DNA from: Halomonas citrativorans
Lineage (GTDB): Bacteria > Pseudomonadota > Gammaproteobacteria > Pseudomonadales > Halomonadaceae
NCBI RefSeq assembly: GCF_900163645.1
Contig: NZ_FUKM01000033.1
Span: 248,001-312,000 of the forward strand
Direction: 5' to 3'
DNA length: 64,000 nucleotides
Positions 18,861 through 27,970 of this stretch are shown here, one piece after another; positions within the stretch are counted from its first letter, which is position 1, and each line of letters begins with the position of its first letter. The notes under the pieces are model-generated. The model ran no database searches. It was not told where the DNA came from and saw only the letters and a list, made by a program, of their open reading frames with translations. The position numbers and the translations under genes are program-made.

Positions 18861-20201
18861 ATGCCAAGTCACAGTACTCCCACAATAACCGAAATGCGGG
18901 TCATACCTGTTGCTGGCCGCGATAGCATGCTGCTCAATATCGGGGGGGCGCATTCGCCTTACTTCACTCGTAACCTGGTTATTTTGAAGGATAGCGCTGG
19001 CAACGTTGGCGTCGGCGAGGCACCTGGCGGCGCGACGATTGAGCAATCACTTGAGCAGGCAAGAGAGCTTGTGGTGGGGCAGTCGATTAGCCGTTTACGC
19101 TCTATGGTCTCTTCTTTAAGTAATGCGGGGCGAAGCGCTGACTTCGAGGATTTTGGTAAGGGGTCTTGGACCTTTGAGTTGCGCATCAATGCGGTTGCGG
19201 CACTAGAAGCCGCTTTGCTCGATCTAATGGGTAAGTTCTTAGGCGTACCGGTTGCTGAGCTATTGGGCAACGGTAAGCAGCGCGATAGCGTCGAAGTACT
19301 GGGATACTTGTTCTTCATTGGCGATGGTCACGCCACGCCGCTCGACTTCCGCCGCGGTACGGATGGGGTAAGTCATGAATGGTACCGTCAGCGCGATGAA
19401 GCATCGATGACACCTCAGCGTATTGTAGAGTTAGCTCAAGCTGCTCATGATCGCTACGGTTTTAAAGACTTCAAGCTCAAAGGTGGTGCATTGCCGGGCG
19501 AGCAGGAAATAGAAGCGGTCAAGGCACTGCATAAAGCTTTCCCTGAAGCGCGCACCACGATTGACCCGAACGGTGCCTGGTCGCTAAATGAAGCCATTCA
19601 TCTTTGTAAGGATCTGCATGGCGTCATCGCGTACGCAGAAGATCCGTGCGGTGCTGAACAAGGCTTTTCAGGACGAGAAATTCTGGCTGAATTTCGTCAT
19701 GCCACAGGGTTGCCGGTGGCGACCAACATGGTAGCAACTAACTGGCGTGAAATGGCCCATGCCTTGATGCTTCGCTCAGTGGATATACCGCTGGCCGACC
19801 CGCATTTCTGGACACTGTCAGGCGCTGTACGAGTTTCACAGCTTTGTCAGGACCATGGCATGACCTGGGGTTCTCACTCCAATAATCATTTCGATATTTC
19901 GTTAGCCATGTTTGCTCACGTGGGCGCAGCGGCGGTAGGACGTACGACGGCCCTGGATACCCATTGGATCTGGCAAGAGGGAGATGCTCGTTTGACGCAT
20001 AACCCACCCGAGATCGTTGATGGGAAAGTGGCGGTTACTGATGAGCCTGGCTTGGGTATTGAAATTGATATGGATCAGATCGAAAAAGCCCATGAACTTT
20101 ATCGCAGTTTACCGGCAGGCGGACGCAACGACGCCATGGCGATGCAGCATTTAATTGATGGGTGGACCTTTGATCCAAAAAGGCCAGCATTAGTGCGCTA
20201 A
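18861..20201 (+). CDS. gudD: glucarate dehydratase, copy 2
   Basis: A 446-residue enolase-superfamily enzyme converting D-glucarate (and idarate) to 5-dehydro-4-deoxyglucarate (EC 4.2.1.40). It has exactly the E. coli GudD length, and catalytic residues fall on the same numbers: K205, K207, D235, E260, N289, D313, H339 and N341. The neighbourhoods LADPHFWT and [16 protein letters not shown] are unchanged. The ATG at 18861 is preceded by GGAG at a spacing of 8; a GTG two codons earlier is less likely. It follows kdgD in operon C. This copy is the better candidate for true GudD; one GEAPGG substitution near residue 54 is noted. Confidence 0.93.
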   Translation: MPSHSTPTITEMRVIPVAGRDSMLLNIGGAHSPYFTRNLVILKDSAGNVGVGEAPGGATIEQSLEQARELVVGQSISRLRSMVSSLSNAGRSADFEDFGKGSWTFELRINAVAALEAALLDLMGKFLGVPVAELLGNGKQRDSVEVLGYLFFIGDGHATPLDFRRGTDGVSHEWYRQRDEASMTPQRIVELAQAAHDRYGFKDFKLKGGALPGEQEIEAVKALHKAFPEARTTIDPNGAWSLNEAIHLCKDLHGVIAYAEDPCGAEQGFSGREILAEFRHATGLPVATNMVATNWREMAHALMLRSVDIPLADPHFWTLSGAVRVSQLCQDHGMTWGSHSNNHFDISLAMFAHVGAAAVGRTTALDTHWIWQEGDARLTHNPPEIVDGKVAVTDEPGLGIEIDMDQIEKAHELYRSLPAGGRNDAMAMQHLIDGWTFDPKRPALVR

Positions 20202-20282
20202 GTCGGCTCGAATGACCCAGTCGCCGGAAATAACTTCAAAAAGTGATTGGGCTTATAAACGCTAGATAGAGGTAACTTAACA

Positions 20283-21224
20283 ATGAAAAAATTATTAGGC
20301 ACGCTAACACTGGCCGTAGGGCTTGTCGCTGGTAGTCAGGCTATTGCGAACGATTACCCTAATAAAAGTATCAATATGATTGTGCCATTCTCGGCCGGTG
20401 GTGGTAACGATACCTTTGTCCGGGCGCTTCAGCCGTTGCTTGAGGAACAGCTAGGAGAAACGCTGGTCATTCGCAATATTGCGGGCGGCGGTGGTGCGGT
20501 GGGCATGTCTCGTGCAGTCGCTTCTAAGCCCGACGGCTATACATTGCTTGCCGCTAGTAACGCAATGTTGACGCTCGAAGCGATGGGTAACGTCCCGTTT
20601 ACGCATGATGATTTTGATTTTATTGCGAAAATCATCGAAGAGCCGTACCTCATCGCGGTAAGTGAAGATAGCCCTTACCAGGATCTGGATAGCCTGGTGG
20701 AAGCCGCTTCAGATAGCTCTATCCGGATCGGGGCGTCGGGTGTCGGTTCTTCTGCGTACATCACCGCTAATGCTATCGCCAACCGCACCGATTCCAACTT
20801 CAACCTTATTCCTTACCCGGGTGGCTCTGAAGCTATCTCCGCCGCTATGGGCGGGCATGTTGAAGCGGTAGTGCTGGGCGGGGCAGAGCTACGTTCAGCG
20901 CTGGAATCCGGTCGATTGAATGCGCTTGCGACTACTTACGCCGAACGTAGCGACAATCTACCTGATGTGCCCACCTTTCAGGAGTCTGGTTACGATCTTA
21001 CGCTTACCGTGTGGCGCGGCATTGTAGCTCCTAAAGGTATTTCTGATGAAGTGAAGGAGCGCTGGGTGACGGCGATTCAGCAGATCATAAGCGACGGCTC
21101 TTATGAAGAAACGGCCAGCAACTTAGGTACTGATCTATCGCCTCTTTACGGTGAAGAGCTTGATGTTTTCATCAATGAGTCCGCAGGCGTCATGCGCGAA
21201 GCCGCTGGCGATCTAGCCAAGTAA
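20283..21224 (+). CDS. TTT transporter periplasmic binding protein (TctC family), operon C
   Basis: A 313-residue secreted binding protein. The signal peptide ends AIA before NDYPNK. The mature start INMIVPFSAGGGNDTFVRAL and GEGG-like motif VIRNIAGGGGAVGMSRAVA identify the TctC family. AGAGGT precedes the ATG. It lies between gudD and tctBA, so glucarate or galactarate is the likely ligand. A 9-bp hairpin follows the stop. Confidence 0.9.
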   Translation: MKKLLGTLTLAVGLVAGSQAIANDYPNKSINMIVPFSAGGGNDTFVRALQPLLEEQLGETLVIRNIAGGGGAVGMSRAVASKPDGYTLLAASNAMLTLEAMGNVPFTHDDFDFIAKIIEEPYLIAVSEDSPYQDLDSLVEAASDSSIRIGASGVGSSAYITANAIANRTDSNFNLIPYPGGSEAISAAMGGHVEAVVLGGAELRSALESGRLNALATTYAERSDNLPDVPTFQESGYDLTLTVWRGIVAPKGISDEVKERWVTAIQQIISDGSYEETASNLGTDLSPLYGEELDVFINESAGVMREAAGDLAK

Positions 21225-21236
21225 AAGCTCTCTTGT

Positions 21237-21264
21237 GCAGCCAAGGCCTCTAGGGCTTGGCTGC
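21237..21264 (+). terminator. intra-operon stem-loop between TctC and TctB (operon C)
   Basis: A perfect 9-bp stem (GCAGCCAAG, 10-base loop) 12 bases after the TctC stop, followed by TTTGTC. A weak terminator or attenuating hairpin; third case of the same arrangement. Confidence 0.6.
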
Positions 21265-21322
21265 TTTGTCATTAATCAAAACATGATGGGGCTGCCATTA
21301 AGAAGGGGCTGGGGTCTGAATA

Positions 21323-21829
21323 ATGGAACGTGATATTGGAAAGCCGCTATTTAATCTTTTTCTACTGGTCGCTTCGGCAAGTGCTTTTGTGGCAGCTGCA
21401 GCGCTACCCAACATTGAAATCGTAGGGGATTTATCACCTGCCTTTTTCCCTCAGCTGTTATCTGGATTGATATTTCTATTTGCTATTCCGTGTCTGATTA
21501 AAGATGCGCGAGAATGGTGGATAGCCAAGCAAATACATTCGGATACCCCACATGCTTTACAGGTACGAAGTATCGCGCAATGGCTGTTTGTTGTGGCCTT
21601 GCTGGCGGGCTATATCTTTGTATTTGAACGAATTGGATATATCGCCAGCACAGGGCTTTTTACCTTTTTCTGCATAATGGGATTCGTAGTGATAAGCGGC
21701 GTATGGTCGACGCTTTCGATGTCTCAACGATGGAAGTCGCTTCTCTCTACCTTGGTGTTTTCCACGATATTAGCCGTAGCTATTTTTTATGTTTTTACCG
21801 TTCTTTTCAAAATTCCGCTCCCGACTTAA
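21323..21829 (+). CDS. TTT transporter small membrane subunit (TctB family), operon C
   Basis: A 168-residue hydrophobic protein with about four helices and the motif LSPAFFPQLLSGLIFLFAI, similar to the early membrane region of TctB proteins. Called mainly from size, topology and its place between TctC and TctA genes. A G-rich ribosome site lies upstream. The permease gene follows after 36 bases. Confidence 0.85.
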   Translation: MERDIGKPLFNLFLLVASASAFVAAAALPNIEIVGDLSPAFFPQLLSGLIFLFAIPCLIKDAREWWIAKQIHSDTPHALQVRSIAQWLFVVALLAGYIFVFERIGYIASTGLFTFFCIMGFVVISGVWSTLSMSQRWKSLLSTLVFSTILAVAIFYVFTVLFKIPLPT

Positions 21830-21865
21830 GCGGGTAGCTCTTTTCCTGAGATTTGGGAGACTTAT

Positions 21866-23368
21866 ATGATTTCAGGTTATCTCGATGGCCTAGGTATGGT
21901 GCTGCAAATCAGCACGTTACTGGCCATTGCTGGCGGTACTCTGCTCGGCATCATTATGGGGTCGCTCCCCGGCTTGACCTCGGCAATGGCGATAGCGCTA
22001 CTGTTGCCGGTGACCTTTGGTATGCCGCCCGTCGCGGGAATAGGTATGCTGCTAGGTGCTCTGTGTGGCGCCGGCGCTAGCGGATCAATTCCTGCGATAC
22101 TGCTTAATATTCCCGGGACCCCCTCATCGGTAGCCACCACCTTCGATGGCTTTCCCATGGCTCAGAAGGGCGAAGCGGGCCGTGCACTTGGCTTGGCGAT
22201 CGTAGCCTCCTTCTTTGGTGGTGTCGCGAGCATGGTTATTCTCAGCCTATTGGCGCCGCCCATCGCTGAGTTCGCCCTACGATTCGGCCCTGCTGAATAC
22301 TTTTCTTTGAGTATCTTTGGCTTGGTTATCATTGCTTCTGTCGCTGGTAAGTCGTTACTCAAAGGTTTAATTGCCGGCCTGATCGGCTTTTTTGTATCGA
22401 CTATCGGAACCGATCCTATTACCGGCGTGGGCCGATTTACCTTTAACGAACTTTCGCTGCTGACAGGGGTTAATTTATTGCCAGCTCTCATTGGCCTATT
22501 TGCCGTTTCTCAGGTGCTTAAAGATACATTTGAGTACGACCCTCACGAGCGAATGAAAGAAAGTGCGCATCGCATTGATATTGCACGCCCGCGTTTTATT
22601 GAAACGTTGAAACACTGGAAAGCTGTCGTAATCGGTGTGATTTCTGGATCGGTGGTCGGTCCTATCCCAGGCGCCGGGGGGAGTATTGCCTCACTGGTAG
22701 CCTATGACCAAGCACGACGTTTTTCCAAAACCCCCGAAAAATTCGGTTCGGGTCATGCGTCGGGTATTGTGTCTGTAGAGAGCGCCAATAATGCATTGCT
22801 TGGTGGGGCACTGATACCTACGCTCGCACTGGGGATTCCAGGCGAAGCAGCGACGGCGGTACTGCTCGGTGGGTTGATGATTCAAGGGATCACTCCAGGC
22901 CCCCTTCTATTTGCGGATCAAAGTGGCACGGTATACGGCATTTTTCTAGCTTATCTGATCGCCAACATCTTCATGCTATTGATTATGTGTCTCGGTATTA
23001 AGCTATTTATTCGGGTGCTTACTGTGCCTAGAAAACAGCTCCTTGCTGCCATTTTAGTGTTCTGCTTTATCGGCGTGTACGGCGTGGATGGAGATGTATT
23101 CAATCTTTACTTAATGCTTGGCTTTGGCATTTTAGGCTATTTCCTTAACCGCTATGGTTTCGGGACTGCGCCCGTCATTCTAGGGCTGATTTTAGGGCCG
23201 ATTGCTGAGTCAAATTTACGTCGAGGGTTACAGTCCTTCCAGGGAGACTGGACACCGTTCTTTACACGTCCCATCAGTATCACCTTCTTGATCATTGCTT
23301 TGGCCTTGTTGGTGCTAACGTTGTGGCAGAACTATCGTACCAACCAGAAAAACGCTGCTTCGGGCTAG
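21866..23368 (+). CDS. TTT transporter large permease (TctA family), operon C
   Basis: A 500-residue permease with family signatures GSLPGLTSAMA near residue 32, GPIPGAGGSIAS near 267 and LGIPGEAATAVLLGG near 323. GGGAG lies upstream of the ATG. It forms the third TTT system of the window with the TctC and TctB genes before it, and shares its operon with kdgD, gudD and the semialdehyde dehydrogenase, so it most likely imports aldarates. A short GCTATA/TATAGC hairpin overlaps its stop. Confidence 0.92.
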   Translation: MISGYLDGLGMVLQISTLLAIAGGTLLGIIMGSLPGLTSAMAIALLLPVTFGMPPVAGIGMLLGALCGAGASGSIPAILLNIPGTPSSVATTFDGFPMAQKGEAGRALGLAIVASFFGGVASMVILSLLAPPIAEFALRFGPAEYFSLSIFGLVIIASVAGKSLLKGLIAGLIGFFVSTIGTDPITGVGRFTFNELSLLTGVNLLPALIGLFAVSQVLKDTFEYDPHERMKESAHRIDIARPRFIETLKHWKAVVIGVISGSVVGPIPGAGGSIASLVAYDQARRFSKTPEKFGSGHASGIVSVESANNALLGGALIPTLALGIPGEAATAVLLGGLMIQGITPGPLLFADQSGTVYGIFLAYLIANIFMLLIMCLGIKLFIRVLTVPRKQLLAAILVFCFIGVYGVDGDVFNLYLMLGFGILGYFLNRYGFGTAPVILGLILGPIAESNLRRGLQSFQGDWTPFFTRPISITFLIIALALLVLTLWQNYRTNQKNAASG

Positions 23369-23565
23369 CTATACTCGAAAGTTATAGCGGTAAAAAAGTG
23401 CGCGTCGCGAAAGCGAAGTAGCCTAATTCCTCAGCGCGGTTGAAGACAATCAAAGCAACAAGTTTTGGGTTGTGCTCGCGGTACTGCTAGATGCGCGAGA
23501 AAAATGTAAGTAACGCTTGGTCTAAACCGAGAAACTACGAAAACCACTCTCATTTAGGAGGCAAG

Positions 23566-25143
23566 ATGAATCTGACAGGTGAAATGCTCATAGGACAACA
23601 GGCTGTTAAAGGTAGCCGTAGTCCCGTTCAGGCAATAAACCCAGCAACCAACGAGCTCCTTGAACCGGCCTATGCGGGTGGTACTCAAGCCGAAGTCGAG
23701 CGGGCTTGCGAGTTGGCTTGGAACGCCTTTGATGTTTATCGTGAAACTTCACTTGAGGACCGAGCCAGGTTCTTGGAAACTATCGCTGATGAGATTGAAG
23801 TGATTGGCGAGGACCTGATTGAGCGCGCAGTGGCTGAGTCTGGTTTGCCGAAGGCTCGAATTCAGGGGGAGCGCGGGCGCACCTGTGGACAGCTACGTCT
23901 GTTTGCAAAAACTGTACGCGCTGGCGAGTGGTTGGACGTACGCATTGATCCGGCTATGCCTGATCGTCAGCCTATGCCACGTTCTGATCTTCGTCAGCGT
24001 CATATTGCACTAGGCCCGGTTGTTGTATTTGGTGCGAGTAATTTTCCGCTAGCATTTTCTGTCGCTGGCGGTGATACCGCTTCTGCACTAGCGGCTGGCT
24101 GTCCTGTCATCGTTAAGGCTCACGCTGCCCATCCTGGAACCGGTGAGCTGGTTGGCCGTGCTATACAGGCTGCAGTTAAAAAGTGCGCTTTACCAGAAGG
24201 TGTTTTCTCGCTGATGTTTGGTTCTGGCCGAGAAGTGGGGACTGCCTTGGTTTCTGATTCACGTGTCAAGGCTGCTGGCTTCACAGGCTCTAGAAGTGGA
24301 GGTTTGGCGCTTTGGAAAGCTGCTCAATCACGGCCCGAGCCGATTCCTTTCTACGCTGAAATGAGCTCTATTAATCCGGTTTTCCCGCTACCTGCGGCCC
24401 TCAAGTCGCGTGGCGCAGAAATGGGCAAGGCATTTGTTGGCTCACTCAACATGGGCGCAGGCCAGTTCTGTACTAACCCAGGGCTGGTCATTGCGGTTAA
24501 GGGGGCCGAGCTAAACACCTTTATCGAAGCCGCAGGTGAGGCCGTTAAAGCGAGTGGCGCGCAAACAATGCTGACGCCAGGTATTTTCGAAGCCTACGAA
24601 AGCGGCGTGAAGAGTTTTGCCGACAGTGGTAAGGCGCAAGAAATCGCGCGAGGGCGGAAGGGTGATGGCCCCAACCAGTGTCAAACCGGCTTGTTCGTAG
24701 CCAGCGCTCAGGATTTTCTTGGCAATGAAGCATTGCAGGGAGAAGTGTTTGGTTCGACCTCGTTAATCGTTGAGTGTGCTAATACCGCAGAACTCACGCA
24801 AGTTGCAGAGCATTTGGAAGGCCAACTGACTGTAACGCTACAGATGGATGATGCTGATCTGGAAGCCGCGCGAGAGTTGTTGCCGACGCTGGAGCGCAAG
24901 GCAGGTCGTATTTTGGTTAACGGCTGGCCAACCGGGGTTGAAGTGTGTGATGCAATGGTTCACGGCGGGCCGTTCCCAGCAACATCCGACTCACGTACTA
25001 CCTCTGTAGGTACGGCAGCAATCTTCCGCTTTCTGCGGCCGGTTTGCTATCAAGACCTTCCTGATGCGCTATTGCCCGCTGCTATTAAACAGGAAAACCC
25101 ATTAAAACTACGTCGTTTAGTCGATGGTGCACGAGAGAGTTAA
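23566..25143 (+). CDS. alpha-ketoglutarate semialdehyde dehydrogenase (2,5-dioxovalerate dehydrogenase)
   Basis: A 525-residue aldehyde dehydrogenase of the KGSADH group, oxidising 2,5-dioxopentanoate to 2-oxoglutarate with NAD(P)+ (EC 1.2.1.26). Catalytic residues are N159 ([11 protein letters not shown]), E265 (YAEMSS) and nucleophile C302 ([10 protein letters not shown]). The start at 23566 is set by TAGGAGG 5 bases upstream and gives the usual 525-residue length; an earlier ATG at 23491 would add 25 unlikely residues. It ends operon C, completing the route from galactarate and glucarate to the TCA cycle, and is followed by a good terminator. Confidence 0.93.
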   Translation: MNLTGEMLIGQQAVKGSRSPVQAINPATNELLEPAYAGGTQAEVERACELAWNAFDVYRETSLEDRARFLETIADEIEVIGEDLIERAVAESGLPKARIQGERGRTCGQLRLFAKTVRAGEWLDVRIDPAMPDRQPMPRSDLRQRHIALGPVVVFGASNFPLAFSVAGGDTASALAAGCPVIVKAHAAHPGTGELVGRAIQAAVKKCALPEGVFSLMFGSGREVGTALVSDSRVKAAGFTGSRSGGLALWKAAQSRPEPIPFYAEMSSINPVFPLPAALKSRGAEMGKAFVGSLNMGAGQFCTNPGLVIAVKGAELNTFIEAAGEAVKASGAQTMLTPGIFEAYESGVKSFADSGKAQEIARGRKGDGPNQCQTGLFVASAQDFLGNEALQGEVFGSTSLIVECANTAELTQVAEHLEGQLTVTLQMDDADLEAARELLPTLERKAGRILVNGWPTGVEVCDAMVHGGPFPATSDSRTTSVGTAAIFRFLRPVCYQDLPDALLPAAIKQENPLKLRRLVDGARES

Positions 25144-25176
25144 GACGTTCGCGTGTATAAATGTTAATGACAACAT

Positions 25177-25202
25177 AGGCCGCTCTCACGAGTGGCCTTT
25201 TT
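25177..25202 (+). terminator. rho-independent terminator after operon C
   Basis: A 9-bp stem with one G-T wobble (AGGCCGCTC against GAGTGGCCT, loop TCAC) followed by TTTTT at 25198-25202. It closes the kdgD-to-dehydrogenase transcript. Confidence 0.85.
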
Positions 25203-25291
25203 AAGCTACGAATATAAAAATATGCACGGTTATATTAAGTCCTTTTATTTCGCCTGAGTATAAAAGCACCTTCATTATGTTTGGAGAAAAT

Positions 25292-26299
25292 ATGGCTGAC
25301 GTTGACTTTGCGACATTGCAAAATACCCTTGAAAAGGCACTATTAAAGGCGGGTCTCACACCAGATGATGCTGCAGTCTGTGCCCAAATTCATGCTGAAA
25401 GTACTCGCGATGGTGTCCATTCTCATGGGATTGGCCGGATCCCTCGATTTATTGAATATGTTGGACGTGGATGGATAAATATTAATGCTACGCCAAGCGT
25501 TGTACAGCGGTTAGGAGCGATTGAGGTGCTTGACGGAGGCCAAGGCATTGGTGTGCTTAACGCTCTTAGTGCAACAGATCGAGCAATCGCATTAGCGCGT
25601 GAACACGGTATGGGGCTGGTAGCGTTACGTGATACTACCCATTGGATGCGTGGAGGAAGTTACGGATGGCGTGCAGTTGAGCAAGGGTTCGCTGCGATTA
25701 TGTGGACCAATACCGAGTCTTGTATGCCTGCTTGGGGAGGAGTATCGCAGTCTATCGGTAATAATCCATTAGTGATGGCTGTACCGCATAGTTCAGGCCC
25801 ACTAGTACTCGATATGGCGATGTCCCAATTTTCCTACGGAAAGTTGCAAACAACAGAGTTAAAAGGTGAACAATTACCTATTGATGGTGGTTTCAATGAA
25901 CGTGGAGAGTTGAGTCGCGATCCTGCAGCTATCGCCGCGACACGGCGCTTGCTTCCAACCGGTTATTGGAAGGGGTCAGGGCTTGCGATTCTACTTGATG
26001 CAATGGCCGCTTTACTCGCGCAAGGGAGGCCAAGCCATGAAATTGATGCAGTTCAGCGTGGAAGCGGTGGTGGTAGTTGCCAAGTGTTTATGGTTTTTGA
26101 TCCAGAGCAGCTGGGTAGCCGTGCGGCCTGTGATGCCCTTGTTGAGGGAATTCAGACGCATTTAGCCGCCACTAGGCCCGCTAAGCAAGGATGCAAAGTA
26201 CGTTGGCCGGGAGAGTCTACTTTTCGACAGCGATATGGTCGTGAGTTAATCTCAATTGATGATACTTTATGGCAAGCTGTTTGTGAGTTAGCTATCTAG
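25292..26299 (+). CDS. malate/L-lactate dehydrogenase family oxidoreductase, YiaK-like
   Basis: A 335-residue NAD(P)-dependent 2-ketoacid reductase of the Ldh_2 family, most like E. coli YiaK (2,3-diketo-L-gulonate reductase). Shared features are the catalytic SHG (H45), GLVALR..THWMRGGSYGW, the nicotinamide-site run IGNNPLVMAVP and RR.LP.GYWKGSGLAI.LD. The start at 25292 is set by GGAG 5 bases upstream. It is separated from operon C by a terminator and has its own promoter region. In this setting it may handle an oxidised sugar acid or a keto-acid by-product; the substrate is not known. Confidence 0.85.
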   Translation: MADVDFATLQNTLEKALLKAGLTPDDAAVCAQIHAESTRDGVHSHGIGRIPRFIEYVGRGWININATPSVVQRLGAIEVLDGGQGIGVLNALSATDRAIALAREHGMGLVALRDTTHWMRGGSYGWRAVEQGFAAIMWTNTESCMPAWGGVSQSIGNNPLVMAVPHSSGPLVLDMAMSQFSYGKLQTTELKGEQLPIDGGFNERGELSRDPAAIAATRRLLPTGYWKGSGLAILLDAMAALLAQGRPSHEIDAVQRGSGGGSCQVFMVFDPEQLGSRAACDALVEGIQTHLAATRPAKQGCKVRWPGESTFRQRYGRELISIDDTLWQAVCELAI

Positions 26300-26951
26300 C
26301 TGTATGTTAACAAAGGTTAATGATTGTTTGAGATAGTGTATGGTTTGCTAAGTATATATTGGATTTCATCATGATTAGATAGTTTAAATATAGTGGCTAA
26401 ATAAAACTTGACATCAATGTGTGTGGAGAAGCCATTATCTTAACTAGGCGCCTATGACTGAGGGAGTTGCGATGTTTTATATGAGTTTAAGCCAATTTCC
26501 CCCTCATTTGCTGCTAGTAGTCGAGCGCTTTTATGAAATTAATAGATTGACATAAAACATTATTGTGAGGAAGAAACCTGAAACTTTGTATAGCTTTAAA
26601 TTTAAGCACAGAGTAGTCGCAGCATAAGATGGAAAAGGTATACTGCAAAAGCGATTGCTCTTTTGATGTTAGGTGGTATATGTCGTATGTTCTAATAGAC
26701 CCCTTGAGTGAGTAAACGCCTGTTGAAAGGGTAGCAGGTCTCCTATGGTGGCTGAAAAAAGCCTCGAGTTAATACCTTATATCAGCCGACCATAGCAAAT
26801 ATCTTTACGTTGAACACGGTAAGGAAACAGTACGGTAGCATGGAGGAAAATTTTTCTTCGCTGGGCATCCTTATAAAGCCTAATAGTACTTATATAACTT
26901 TGTTTGTACGATATAGTACAAACAAGTAAATAAATGGAAAGGATCGTTGAT
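26300..26951. other. 652-base AT-rich interval before the GntR gene
   Basis: No supported ORF. It contains the palindromic operator at 26904-26921 near its right end. Two TTGACAT sequences (26409 and 26549 areas) could be -35 elements, but I could not pair them with convincing -10 boxes. Confidence 0.45.
26900..26925 (+). promoter_or_regulatory. palindromic GntR operator, site 4 (autoregulation)
   Basis: A perfect 10-bp inverted repeat, TTGTTTGTAC and its complement, around a 6-base centre GATATA. The inner 18 bases (26904-26921) read TTGTAC-GATATA-GTACAA, the most symmetric of the four related sites. It ends 27 bases before the regulator start. Confidence 0.72.
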
Positions 26952-27701
26952 ATGATCAAACAGACACCTAGTACGGCGTCATTTAAGGTCAATAAAGTCG
27001 CTCAGCAGGGCAGTTTGTCTGTTCATGTGGCGGATCAGTTAGAGGCGCTTATCACACAAGGCAAGGTGGCGGTAGGTGATAAATTGCCAACAGAAAATAG
27101 CCTTTGTGAATCCTTTGGTGTAAGCCGTACCGTTATCCGAGAAGCCATTACTCATCTAAAATCATTAGGGTTGGTAGAAACCCGGCGTGGTGTAGGTACG
27201 TCCGTTCTGCGTTCTTCTAAATTGAAGGCGCTTCCAGCAGAGCGTATCAATCCCACTACGGTGGAAGATATTTTGCATCTTTTGGAGCTGCGCTTAACAT
27301 TGGAACCTGCGGCCGCCGAGTTGGCAGCCCTGCGCTACGATGATGAAGACCGGCAGCGCTTGGAATTCCAACACCAAGCGTTTGCCAACGCTTATGAAAC
27401 CAAGTCCCAGGCTCGGGAAGAAGATTATCTATTTCATTTTGCAATTGCTACGGCGACTAAAAACCCTTTTTTTCAATCGTTCTATGAGCAGTGGAGTCAA
27501 AGCGTGATTCCACGAGCCAAGCTTCTGAGTAATGATATTAATCCGCTTTCTTCTCAGCGCTATCTGGAGCGGGTGCAAGAAGAGCATGTCCAAATTCTCA
27601 ATGCTATTTTATGCCGTGATGGCAATGCCGCACGAGAAATGATGCGTCAGCATCTTGGCCGGGCTCGAGATACCTATGCCCAGTATCGTGATTTAAAATA
27701 G
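26952..27701 (+). CDS. GntR-family regulator, FadR/FCD subfamily (aldarate regulon candidate)
   Basis: A 249-residue transcription factor with an N-terminal winged helix (LPTENSLCESFGVSRTVIREA and LETRRGVGTSVL, about residues 15-80) and an all-helical FCD effector domain with candidate metal-binding residues including D and H in the EEDYLFHFAIA region and the C-terminal EEHVQILNAI segment. The start at 26952 is preferred because AAAGGA lies 9 bases upstream; an ATG six codons earlier lacks a ribosome site. It sits at the end of the aldarate island. The palindrome before it recurs in degenerate form before all three TTT operons, so it is the probable island repressor. The effector is unknown. 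Confidence 0.88.
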   Translation: MIKQTPSTASFKVNKVAQQGSLSVHVADQLEALITQGKVAVGDKLPTENSLCESFGVSRTVIREAITHLKSLGLVETRRGVGTSVLRSSKLKALPAERINPTTVEDILHLLELRLTLEPAAAELAALRYDDEDRQRLEFQHQAFANAYETKSQAREEDYLFHFAIATATKNPFFQSFYEQWSQSVIPRAKLLSNDINPLSSQRYLERVQEEHVQILNAILCRDGNAAREMMRQHLGRARDTYAQYRDLK

Positions 27702-27760
27702 CGCAGAGAATATCTATCGGCTCTCTCTATCCAGAGAAGCGAATGCCAATTCAGGCCTGA

Positions 27761-27970
27761 AATGCCATCGGAGGCGCACTCTATGGGCTGCAACTACGTG
27801 GCGTAACTGCCAGCGCGCCCATGGTAAGTGTCTATCCTTTACTGGGGCAGCGTTATGGTATGGGGAACGTGGCTGCCGGTGCATTGATGGCGAGCACACT
27901 CATGTCCTTTATCACCATCACCATCAGCGTCATCGTTGGTTTGATGACCTATTTTGGCGTGTTGCCTTGA
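27761..27970 (+). pseudogene. remnant of an AEC-family (auxin efflux carrier/malonate) permease
   Basis: An open frame without a start reads AIGGALYGLQLRGV, then SAPMVSVYPLLGQRYGMGN, then a hydrophobic C-terminal helix ending TYFGVLP and a stop at 27968-27970. The first piece resembles a mid-protein AEC helix and the second the C-terminal helices, so the N-terminal two thirds and an internal part are missing. The 3' end overlaps the convergent MocR gene by 22 bases. Family assignment is by recalled pattern, not a search. Confidence 0.6.

Noticed and set aside
23395-23560. Possible transposase remnant before the semialdehyde dehydrogenase gene
   Set aside because: All frames are broken by stops and no inverted repeats or recognisable protein segments were found.
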